A DNA stretch of 17,515 nt from contig JAAAVE010000379.1 of assembly GCA_015679605.1 (NCBI GenBank), forward strand, positions 1 through 17,515. The letters are read 5' to 3'. The translations under genes and the position numbers were made by a program. Numbering within the stretch: position 1 is the stretch's first letter; each line of letters starts with the position of its first letter. This DNA comes from Podila epigama (Eukaryota; Mortierellomycota; Mortierellomycetes; Mortierellales; Mortierellaceae). Shown piece by piece: positions 8,701-17,515 of the stretch. The notes beneath the pieces were generated by a model. That model was not told the origin of the DNA. It saw only the letters and a list, made by a program, of their open reading frames with translations, and made no database searches.

Positions 8701-11700
8701 TTGCCATCCCATGAATCATCTGTCAGTCCATGGTCTGCTCGCCAAAACATATTCATGTAACCCTCCCAAACATTCAGTGTCTTGAATTCCAGGGCCCAAC
8801 GCGGTGTCGTTTCGACCAAGAACTGGACATCACGCTCATGGTCTGATATATAGACCTTAAACGTCTTTTCTTCACCTGGCTGCAGTTCACCTATAAAAGG
8901 TACTTTGAGATCCAATGTGATCCGAGCCGGACAATCGTTCGGTCCATCAAGTACATTCCCTGCAAGATCTGGTCGCTTTCGAATAAGCTCTTGCAACGTG
9001 CCTGTCTGGGGAGCATCCTCTTCACCACCCACAAGAGCTGATGTTGCCTTTGCCTTTTCCGTGTCAAAGAGACAAAGACCATCGATATAGGAGCAATAGT
9101 TGGGATTACAGTTCTGGCAGTCATCATAATGGCTACACCACCGAAGTGCTGAGGATGAGGGAAGGGATGAAGGGATGAAGTGGTTAATGAACTGGACTAC
9201 ATCCTACTCGTTCCTAGAGTAATAGCAGACATTGCCGAGAAAAAAAAAAACATGGAAACTATACCTCGACAGCTGTTGACACTAGCAGGGGTGGTTGGTA
9301 AAAAGTTCAATGTGATGTTGAGCATATCGTTACGGTGGGACCCATCAAACCCTCCAAAGATATACGCAGTCCAGGCTGTCTTGCTCCCGCCAGCACTTCC
9401 TGGAGGTTTTAATATCATCGTGTGGTTCACTCTTCCTCGAAGTGCTGCCCCTGCCTCTGACACATCGTATTCGGTCCATCGCTGGCAAGCTGGAGCGTGT
9501 GTACATGTTATTTGTAGTTAGTAGGGAAAATAAAAAAAGCAATACAATTCGACTCGACACCCCACCGGAAATGGAAACGCGACACGTTCTCTCCAATCCT
9601 ATACAACTTACAGAGATCATACACAGAGATACTCTTGACAAGACAAGATTGGTCCCGTTCATTGACTCCAGGGCCATAAGGTCGCATCCCGCCGTATATC
9701 ACCACATGATCATCACCAGCGAGACCTGCAGGTGCCCACACACTCGAGATAGGGTCAAAGAGCACCGCGGGAGGGTACGCAGGTGCAGAGATGGCTGCCC
9801 GTGTTGCGTCGCCTTGCTCGTCGCCATCGTCGTCATCTGTCGTGGTATCATTTGTAAAAGGTTGAGCCCAAGACTCGACCACAGTCGACGTGAGTGGGTC
9901 TACTCGTGGTGCATGGGCGTACCAAAGCTCCTGTGCAATCAAGTATTGGTATGTGATCGTGTTGCGCGTCGTCAGATTGACCATCCCACCAAAGAAATAG
10001 ATTGAATCCGTTGCAGGGTGGTAAATGGCCGATGCTCCTGCGAGACCAACCGAGTTTTGATGGTCAATCCGCTTCCACATGGGCACTTTTCCCATTTCAT
10101 CCACTTTTCCTAAATCATACGTATGAAGATCGTTCATGGTCGTGCCGCCAGGTACCATACCACCAAAGATGTACAGCTTGGTTGAATTGTTCCTCGTCAC
10201 GACGACACATGCCGGAGCAACTCTGCTCACTGGCCGCTGTTCAGCATTGTTGACGGGTGGTCTGACCCATTTCTTGCCGCTGAGACGCCAAATCTCATCC
10301 CTGCCTCCGATACTGGACACGCCTCCAAAAAAGTACAATTCGCCCTCGTGAACAAAGGCAAAGTGGCCGTAGCGTGCATCTGGTTGTAATGCCTGAGCGG
10401 AGAGTTCGATCGTGTTCCACTTGTTTGTTGCTGAAATGTTATAAACGGTTGGGTCGCGTGTGGGTCGCGTGTGTGTTGCACATAAATAAAGTACAGGTTT
10501 TGGTCAGTGCGGAGTGTCAGATGTGAGAGTTACGGGTGTTTGTGTGTGTGAGTGCAACGGCAAGCGTGAATTTGTGTACAAGCGTGGGTGCAGGGTGCGA
10601 GTTCAAGTGCGACCATGGAAAATATTATCAAAAAGATGCAACCTTACCAAAGGAATAAGTCAAAAGATCGTTCGTATACGTCTCTGCTTCACTGGTGCCT
10701 CCCATGATATAGACCATGTCCTTGGCCACGTCGTAAGCCATCGCATGTTGCGACCTCGGGAAAAAATCTTTATAACCAGCCGTGTCTATTTTCCACCCAT
10801 TCCAAATGTCAAAAGAGAGAAAGAGAGAGAGAGATCCCTTGGTCAACCTGTTTGTGTATTCTGAATCGACACAAGCACACAAAGTAGATTATTTTTGTCT
10901 TTTCGTGTTACCTTTTTCACAGACAACTCCACTGAAGCGGTCATTCACGCAAGCACACTCACCGCCATTACAAGTACCACGCCCACTTCCAACACACACA
11001 TTGCAAGGTTCTATCGGAAGTAAAAAAAAAAAAAAAAAAATAAAAAAATAAAAAAATAAAGTAGGGCGTCGTTCCATCAACACGCTAAGTTAATTATAGG
11101 TTTTCGGTACTTTGGCGTTTTTTTTGTTGTTGTTTTTTTGCCATGACAATCACAATGACAAAGATGTTTTCCCACTCTTTGTGTTGTTGTTATTTTGTGA
11201 GTGTCCCCCTCCTTCATGTTTTCAAATGCCTCTCCTCCATTCCTCCATGTATCCTGACAGGTACGCAAAAATAATAAGAGAAAACGGCACTAGCAAAGAA
11301 GCCAGGGGAATTTGAGTATCCTTCATTCTCTTGTACCCTTTTTTACCATTCATCCATCCATCCATCCATCCATGCAGCTGCTCTCCTACATTTATTTTTT
11401 TTTTTCTTCTTTTCATTTCTTTGCTATTCCTTCAATCATGCACGCCCACACACATACACACAACACTAGAAACAAAAAAAATTTGAAAGGATACTCTTAC
11501 CAACAGTGACCCAACCGGCCTTAAATCCCCAAGATGCAGGTGTGTTTGCCACAGTTGTGAAAACTGCCGTCAAGGATGGACCAGACGAGTACAAGACGGG
11601 TGTACTGTCCATCCAAATATTGCCACACAGTCGTGCAATCACAGGCGAACGCGTGTCTGGGCCATCATAGATTGTCAAATAGTCCATTCTATTTTCATTA

Positions 11701-12754
11701 TTTTTTGTTCAAGAAAAAAAAAGTAAAAACAGACGGGGGGGGGGGCCAGGTCAACCTTCAAAGTCCACTCACAAAAGATGAATGAAAAAAGCAAACAAAC
11801 AAAAAACAAAACAGAGTCGATATATTTTTTTTACCCGCAGATGAGTTGAATCGGTCTCCAAAACGACAATCGCACAATGGTCGGTTTATTATTGGCAAGA
11901 GTCGCTGCTCGGATCGTCCAGACACACGTTCGGCTCTCGGATGGATACACACCATCATCCGAGCTGCTCGAGAACGTACCATTCCAGTCTGGCCCTAGCA
12001 TCTCAACCCCGTTGCTGTTACAGGGTACCGAGGCGACTCTCTGTTTCTGTGATGGTTTTAATCGCACTGGTACTGGTGCTGGTCCTGGTGCAGGTGCAGG
12101 TGCAGGCCCTGGTGCTGGCACAGGTACTGGTGCTTGTGCAATTGCAGGAACATTGGCAGCGCCAATGCCATTGCCAGAACCATTACTCATGCCATTGCTC
12201 GTGCCATTACTTATGCCATGAGTGTTATTATCATCTCTCCGCTGGTGTTGTTGCATTCCAAAGACTGGCGTGTGGTCATGACGTATAGGACGTTCGCTCA
12301 TCGCTGCTGTGCTGCTGATGCTGTCAATGCCCCTTTTTGAAAACCGTTGGTCTAATGGCGCCAGATTCTTAACGGTCAATGAATGCTGGTTGGATAGAAG
12401 ATAAGACCATGTGTCCTTCTGTTCCATGTCATGGGTGTTTGGAATGACCTGATCTAATGAATGGTCTCTTCCTAGTGGTACTTTTGCTGCTCGTTGTGTT
12501 GCTGGCACTGTTGTTGCTGGCACTGTTGTTGCTGCTATTACTGTGCCCCTTGTTGCTGCTGATTCTGTTACTGTGTCACTCGATTGATGGACGACACGGG
12601 TGGTGGACATCCAAACGAGGACATTGAGCGATATCGTTGTGAGGAAGAGAAGGGTTGAGATCGGTGAGCAAAATATCTTTATGCGCGATGCGTGTGAGCT
12701 TCCTTTGGGAAGTGTGGTTGTCGACCATGCGTCCACTTGTCGAGGACTTGTCAT
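5796..12754 (-). CDS. Attractin-like CUB-EGF-Kelch single-pass membrane protein (1913 aa, seven exons)
   Basis: Exons on the minus strand: 12754-11835, 11688-11501, 11010-10912, 10785-10648, 10430-9612, 9489-9265, 9148-5796. All junctions keep frame. Order of domains: hydrophobic signal or anchor (about 27-49); Thr/Ala- and Pro/Ala-rich linker; CUB domain (about 245-369: CVWTIR, MDYLTIYDGPDT, WGFKAGWVTV); one EGF-like module (370-402: EPCNVCVGSGRGTC, GECACVNDRFSGVVC); a propeller with six Kelch GG strands (IMGG, FFGG, IFGG, FFGG, IYGG, IFGG; about 403-795); a PSI-like cysteine cluster (about 800-825: CQNCNPNYCSYIDGLC); a further extracellular domain; a membrane span (about 1061-1081, GFIIVGLILAAIVLLYLV); and an ~830-residue cytoplasmic tail with poly-Glu, two Gln-rich tracts and acidic stretches. 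This is the attractin/MEGF8 plan, a cell-surface receptor or adhesion type. Animal attractin is about 1430 aa; the excess is mainly tail. The ligand is unknown. The ATG at 12754 follows CACACC. Confidence 0.85.
6972..7018 (-). repeat. CAG/CAA tract encoding a Gln-rich stretch
   Basis: Within the attractin-like tail, a CAG-rich run encodes glutamines interrupted by Pro and Leu. It lies just before the NPFKVQPISVEP motif. The mix of CAG and CAA codons suggests selection for glutamine as well as repeat slippage. Confidence 0.8.
7965..8018 (-). repeat. CAG/CAA tract encoding two Gln runs
   Basis: Two runs of six glutamines, separated by Lys-Pro-Asp, lie in the cytoplasmic tail of the attractin-like protein. 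Length variation between strains is likely. Confidence 0.8.
11011..11500 (-). other. Long intron (490 bases) between CUB and EGF exons
   Basis: This is the longest intron of the attractin-like gene, with donor GTAAGAG and acceptor CCGATAG. It contains A and T runs, a CATC tetranucleotide tract (11348-11374) and short chance frames. Joining the flanking exons gives the expected GWVTV-EPCNVC link from CUB to EGF, so I see no need for an extra exon inside. Confidence 0.65.
12069..12150 (-). repeat. GCACCAG-type imperfect repeat encoding a Pro/Ala-rich linker
   Basis: Hexamer-based imperfect repeats encode alternating Pro-Ala/Pro-Val/Pro-Gly pairs in the extracellular linker upstream of the CUB domain. 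A neighbouring repeat (about 12155-12220) encodes Asn-Gly-Thr/Met-Ser units. Both look like rapidly evolving spacers. Confidence 0.7.
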
Positions 12755-13081
12755 GGTGTGTGTTTGATTCCTTTTTCTATTTTGTTGTCTTTATCGTTAG
12801 TTTGCGAGCGAGGAGAAGGAGGAACAGAGAAAAGGTCTCTCACCAACAGGCGTGTGTTCGTGTGTGTGTGTGTATGTAGTATGTGGAGAGACTGGTTGCA
12901 GAATGGAAGATCGTTCGGATTCGCGTAGGGGAAAAATAAGGAGAAGGAAAGTGGAGGAACGACAACAGTGAACAAGGAAAGCGTGCTGGCAACAGCGATA
13001 GCTGAAGACAAAGTCAAGCGAAGCCAAGTCAAGTCAAGACAAGACGAATCAATAAGTAATGAATGAAGAGAAGTGAACGAA

Positions 13082-13139
13082 GAATGAATGAATGAATGAA
13101 TGGATGAATGGATGAATGAATGGATGGATGAATGAATGA
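13082..13139. repeat. GAAT/GGAT tetranucleotide array
   Basis: About fourteen tandem tetranucleotides, mostly AATG with GATG variants, lying roughly 330-385 bases upstream of the attractin-like start codon. Confidence 0.85.
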
Positions 13140-13267
13140 TTAGATGTCAAAAGATGGAATATGGTGTAAAGGGAAATTGTTCAATAAAAAAAAAATAATA
13201 AAATTTCTCTTCAACTTTTAATTAATTTTGTCTTTGTGCTCTCTATCTCTCTCTCTCTCATTCCAAG

Positions 13268-13317
13268 TCCATATCCCTATCCATAACCATGTCCTTATCC
13301 ATATCCATGTCCATATC
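13268..13317. repeat. CCATAT/CCATGT hexamer repeat
   Basis: Imperfect hexamer repeat in the pump 3' flank. On the minus strand it stays open as Asp-Met repeats, to a TGA at about 13260, in a frame that could only be reached by splicing. The simplest reading is a non-coding repeat. Confidence 0.65.
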
Positions 13318-13402
13318 GCTCTTCGGTCTCGCATATGGTTTCCTTGATTGGCATGGCTTACTCGTCCTCATCCTATAGGTCAAACGAAACGACATCGTGC
13401 CT

Positions 13403-16400
13403 CTATTGTGGTACATTCCGGATACTCACTCCCGTACCATGTCGTGACCCCGCCATGCTGGACCGTGGACTGCCTGCCCCAAAGTCTTGGCTACTACCAC
13501 CCTGTCCTCGAGGCATCCATCCTGCACCAACAGAAGTCGCCACAAGCGAAGGGACCATCGCTCCTGCATGCAACACATGTCGCTCCTGACCATCTCCCGT
13601 CTCGCCCGCAAGTCGTCCTCCTCGCAGCGCCTTGAATACAGACAACTCGGACCGTACCTTTGTAATCGCTGAATTCCACACCAGTCCATCTCGTCCCACC
13701 GCTCCCATCGACCCTGCTCGATTCGAAGCAATCGACGCAGACATCGAATTGATCCGTCCAATCTCTGGACCGTAACCAGCATCTCCTACTCCAGGAGCGA
13801 AGTTGGGAAGACCACCTCGTGGAGGAGGCGCATGGTTCACCCACCGCTTCAACGGTCCAAAGAGCTCTTCAGGAATCAACCGGATAATCACTCCAACTGG
13901 GATCGAAAGCATGCCCAGCAAAATACAGATCAACCACTGAATACCATTCAACGGTTCCGTCTCGAATGCAGCACCGCCAAACTGGACAATGAGCACCTGG
14001 AAGACCACCATGATGACAAAGATCACCATAAAATAATTGTTGCGCTGGATACCCGCAAAGATATTGAGGTGGTTATCCAAACGTCGACAATTGACCTCGT
14101 TAAAGATCTGCAGAAACACAAACGTGTTAAACACCATCGTGTCCAGCTCCTGTCGCTTGAAGCCCTTGTACGCATCTGACACCCTCTTGAACTCGGCCTC
14201 CGATCGACCTTCGCGCAACCTCTGTGGCACTTCGTCATAGTTAAGAATGTTCATACCGGCATACTCGAGCACAAACGTGACCACCAGCTGTAGAATCGCT
14301 TGACCGATAATCATCTTCCACATCGTGAACGAGATCAGAGGTGCTGTCCGAGGCTCAGGATGACGGTCAAGCAAGTCGATCGTCGGCGGGTCTGTTGCCA
14401 GCGCCAAGGCAGCCAGTGTGTCCATAATCAGGTTCACCCAGAGCAACTGCACCGCAGACATGACTGGCTTTTGCTTGTCCGAGATAACAGCCGTCACCAA
14501 CGTCAGCACCACTGCCGTCACATTGACCGTCAGCTGGAACTGCAAAAACTTTTTCACTGCATCGTTCACTGCACGACCCCAAAGGATAGCCTTTACAATA
14601 CTTGAAAAGTTGTCGTCCATGAGAATAATAGCCGATGCCTCCTTGGCCACCTCGGTACCGGCAATACCCATCGAAAAGCCAACGTCCGACATCTTGAGCG
14701 CAGGGCCATCGTTCGTTCCGTCTCCCGTCACTGCCACAATCTCGCCCATGGCCTTGAGACGACCCACCAAAATCTTTTTATCTTCAGGGCTCGAACGGGC
14801 CAAGACCTGGAGTCGGGGAATGACCGCATCCATTTCCTCGCCACTCAACGCTCGGAACTTTGGTCCCTCCATGATAATTCCACCCTGAGTATAGATGCCA
14901 CACTGTGTCGCAATCGACTTTGCTGTCAGAATGTTGTCACCTGTCACCATCCGGACAAACACACCTGCACGTTGGCATGCCATCACTGCCTCTGGAACTC
15001 CGTCACGGAGAGGGTCTTCAATACCGACCACTCCAATCAGTGTCAGGTTGCTCTCTGCCACAGACGCAAAGGGTACCTCACCGTCCGCATTGAGCTCGAC
15101 GCCAGCCGGAGGCCAGGATTCAAAGTCACGGTACGCGATACCAATGGTTCGCAACGACTGAGTCGCATAAGAGATAATCGTCTTGTGGACCTGGGTCTGG
15201 AGGTCTCCGACAAGGTCGAGCTCTGTCACATCCGCCATGCGGTCCTTCTCCGAGAGAGGTGCTGACTGGTCAGCGGCAGACGAAATCTGGAGAACTTTAT
15301 CACAGCGCTTCATAATGATTTCAGAGGCACCCTTAGCATGCAGTCGGAACTTGTTCGGTCCCATCTGGACGATGGTGGCCATTGACTTGCGCTCAGAAGA
15401 GAATGGGTACAGGTGAACGATGGGCGTGGCCTCACGCAAGGTGCGGTAATCAGCGCCTCCAATCTTTTTGGAAAAATCGAGCAAGGCCACCTCCGTCTTG
15501 GAACCAATGAACGACAAGTTACCCTTGTCATCCTCACTTTCGAACGCGGACGAGTTGATGGCAATGGCTTCGTGCATCAACTGCGTCACGGCGGGAGGTA
15601 TGTTGCTAATGAGCTGACTCATAGGGAACGCATTCCGGTTGATGGGGATACTAGCACGCGCGTTAGTGTCGCCTTCGGCGGTATCGGCAATAAACCGCGT
15701 TGTAATGCCAAGTGTACCCGCGACAACTGTCATTCTATATGAAAAGGGATGATTAGGATTAGTATCAGAAATTGGCCAGAGAAATGGCAGAGTGGGTAAC
15801 GACAAAAGACAACAAAAAAAAACAAGAAAGAAAAAAATCTCCACGTTACCGGTTCTGGGTCAAGGTACCAGTCTTGTCAGAGCAAACGGTTGTGGCATTG
15901 CCCATGGTTTCACAAGCAGCAAGGACACGGACAAGGTTGTTGTCCTTGAGCATACGAGTGGTAGCAAAGGCCAGGGCCAGGGTCACGGCCAAGGGAAGAC
16001 CTTCGGGGACGGCAACGACAACGACAGTGACGGCAGCAATGACAATGTCAACCAAACTCTTGACAATGTCGGCTGAGGCTGGCGTGCCATTCTTTTTGAA
16101 GCCGACAAAGTATCGGATGATGAGGACGATGAGCATGAGCAAAGCAGCTAAACTACCAAGCTTGGCGATGCGCTCGGCCAAAAAGTTCAATTTGACCTGG
16201 AGTGGAGTATCTTCGGGCTCGGTGCGGAGGGACATCATCGTCTTGCCATGGAAACTGTTTTGGCCGACACCAGTAACACAGTAGACACCGACACCTTCCA
16301 GAACTTTGGAGCCCGAGATGATGAAGCAGTCAACGCCATGGAGGCCATGGGGAGGTTCAGCAATGACTTCGATACCTTCGTGGTTGGTCTGAATCTTGCT

Positions 16401-17285
16401 CTCACGCTGAATGGCAGCCTCGGCCTCTTCGAGTTTCTTGAGTTCTTCTAGGGAAACCTTCTTAACAGCGTCCGACTCGCCTGTCATAGCAGACTCGTCG
16501 CATTTGAGGTTGTGTCCGCCAAGATAGACACCATCTGCCGCAATCACGTCACCTGGCTCCAGGTGGAGGATGTCTCCAACGACCACATCGAACACGGACA
16601 CGAGCACTGTTTCTCCATTGCGAAGGACCTGAACGAAACGAACGAATGAGGAGGAGGAGAAATCATGCGAACGTGGTCAAATTTACAGTATTCCTTATTC
16701 CCATCCACCCCATGCTCCCCTTGGCTTTTTTTTTTTTTCGTCTCTTGGTACGGGGCCCCTTTTTCTCGTTTACGTGGAGTGAAGAAGGTTGGTTGTGGGT
16801 TGAAGACCAAGAGGGCAAAGTAAAGACGAAGAAAAAAAAGACTGAACTGGATTCCCGTGAATCCATTTCAGTTTTTGCCACTGACATCTTTTCCCTCTCT
16901 TTTGGCCATTGTTTGTATGACTGTTGTCCAATGCCATGATCCAAAGTCATGTCAACAGCAAGTAAAATAGAGTGAAAAAGGACAATGGGGGACAAAGGAA
17001 TGAGGAGTACTGCTAGGACTCTCTTACCTTGACTTCACGGTCCTCCTTCTTTGCGTTTAGCTTACGGAACTGGGCTTCCTTTTGGTAGTCGTTGATGGAG
17101 CCGACTAGGACGACAATGATGACGGCAACCAAGATGGCAACACCCTCGACCCAAGAGATCTTGGGGTCCGTGGCATAGTAAGACGTAAAGTCTCTGTTGA
17201 ACCTCTCTGTTGGCTCATGCTTCATTCCATAGTCTTCGTAGATGCCAAGCGCAATCGAAACGATGGCAGCAATGAGAAGAAGAAT
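13403..17285 (-). CDS. PMC1: P2B-type Ca2+-transporting ATPase, PMC1/PMCA family (partial, N-terminus beyond the right edge)
   Basis: An ATP-driven calcium pump that exports Ca2+ from the cytosol to the vacuole or cell exterior. Visible exons on the minus strand: 17285-17028, 16628-15850, 15734-13403, giving 1122 residues, all in phase. Motifs by visible residue: first membrane pair (about 1-15 and 49-67); TGES of the actuator domain (135-138); PEGL in M4 (about 294); CSDKTGTLTQNRM with the phosphorylated Asp (337); KGASE nucleotide-binding motif (480-484); MVTGDN (608-613); TGDGTNDGPALKMSDVGFSMG hinge (from 682); LLWVNLIMDT in M6 with the calcium-ligand Asn and Asp (776-785); FNTFVFLQIFNEVNCR. 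The single M4 PEGL site and the M6 sequence mark P2B rather than SERCA. Near the C-terminus (1030-1050) is a PMCA-like amphipathic helix that may bind calmodulin. The preceding exon, expected to carry the N-terminal regulatory part, is not in the window. The last codons are uncertain because of a possible extra intron (13373-13429). Confidence 0.93.
16629..17027 (-). other. 399-base intron of the calcium pump gene
   Basis: Donor GTAAGAG and acceptor TTCGTTCAG are phase 0 and join REVK to VLRNGETVLV, a continuous P2B actuator sequence. The intron is about three times longer than most here. It contains a T run (16727-16738) and a near-perfect hairpin at 16837-16876. Confidence 0.75.
16837..16876. 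other. Near-perfect inverted repeat (hairpin) inside a pump intron
   Basis: Arms ACTGAA and TGGATTC (16841-16846, 16848-16854) face GAATCCA and TTCAGT (16859-16865, 16867-16872). One C/T mismatch separates the two halves of each arm, and the loop is four bases (CCGT). Three A-T pairs extend the stem after one G/T step. It would fold in RNA from either strand. Confidence 0.7.
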
Positions 17286-17515
17286 CTATGGTGTTAATTA
17301 ATATATCATAGGAGGAGTTGTGCTTGGTTAGCAAAGCGTGATCTACCATCCCATACCATGCCATATCATGTTCATGTTGGGATGGGATGGACGCTGATGA
17401 AAATTGTTTGTTTGTTTGTTTGTCTGTTTGTTTGTCGAGTCCAAAGGGCAGACATTCTTTGTGTGTGCCATGGTGTGTTGGATTGAGTCCGAAGAAGTGT
17501 TGCGACCCTTTTTTT
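17286..17515 (-). other. Intron sequence at the right edge (partial)
   Basis: An acceptor (ACACCATAG) precedes the first visible pump exon at 17285. The next 230 bases show no frame matching the expected M1-proximal sequence of a P2B pump, so the upstream exon lies outside the window. The stretch holds an imperfect TTTG repeat (17404-17435) and a CCATACCATGCCATATCATG-like repeat. Confidence 0.6.

Larger units (their letters stand above)
12755..13402. other. Intergenic region: pump 3' end to attractin-like promoter
   Basis: Both neighbours are on the minus strand, so this 648-base gap holds the pump 3' UTR and the attractin-like promoter. It contains a GAATG/GGATG tetranucleotide-type array (13082-13139), an A run near 13187-13195, a CT tract (13239-13259) and a CCATAT/CCATGT hexamer repeat (13268-13317). 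A possible alternative last exon of the pump lies at 13358-13372. The immediate upstream sequence of the attractin-like ATG is CA-rich. No clear TATA or CCAAT box is seen. Confidence 0.55.

Noticed and set aside
11077-11416. Minus-strand frames within the 490-base intron as possible extra exons
   Set aside because: They are low complexity, carry no domain signal, and the direct CUB-to-EGF join is already in phase and sensible.
11877-12288. Two plus-strand frames rich in Gly-Ala/Val-Leu repeats
   Set aside because: They are antisense readings of the Pro/Ala-rich linker repeat in exon 1 of the attractin-like gene.
13082-13320. Tandem short repeats considered as a CRISPR-like or centromere-like array
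   Set aside because: Units are 4-6 bases with no spacers. They are ordinary microsatellites in a eukaryotic spacer.

Overview
The window is eukaryotic and reads as a gene-dense fungal genome. The genes have short introns, mostly about 110-220 bases, with GT..AG ends and CTAAT/TGAC-like branch sites. Intergenic gaps are compact, with AATAAA-type signals and many A/T runs and simple repeats. The gene set (P2B calcium pump, triose-phosphate-transporter-family carrier, attractin-like CUB-EGF-Kelch receptor, small secreted cysteine-rich protein) and the intron style suggest an early-diverging fungus, with Mortierellomycotina as my best guess. That placement is inference, not something the sequence proves.

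Layout, left to right. (1) 5-235, +: a 76-residue secreted cysteine-rich protein. (2) 236-1890: no convincing gene, but open stretches with protein-like texture on the minus strand near 690-980. (3) 1891-4369, -: a six-exon SLC35/TPT-family transporter (606 aa) with a long disordered N-terminal extension. (4) 4370-4869: a 500-bp head-to-head interval full of simple repeats. (5) 4870-5588, +: a three-exon, 132-aa protein with an N-myristoylation/palmitoylation-like start; its last intron is best explained as GC-AG. (6) 5796-12754, -: a seven-exon, 1913-aa attractin-like transmembrane protein (CUB, EGF, Kelch propeller, PSI-like, one membrane span, very long tail), convergent with gene 5. (7) 13403-17285 and beyond the right edge, -: a PMC1/PMCA-type Ca2+-ATPase with its N-terminus outside the window.

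I rebuilt the exons by requiring splice signals, preserved phase and continuous family motifs. All junctions of the three long genes keep frame. The genes do not look like one pathway. Three of them act in the endomembrane or plasma-membrane system (carrier, receptor, pump), which is not strong evidence of functional linkage.

The most notable points are: an attractin-type receptor in a fungus, with short tail motifs resembling those of animal attractins in the same order; a PMCA-like calmodulin-binding helix near the pump's C-terminus, followed by a possible unspliced or alternatively spliced end; a GC-AG intron; and a near-perfect hairpin in a pump intron. I do not see a CRISPR array, tRNA, rRNA or intact mobile element.
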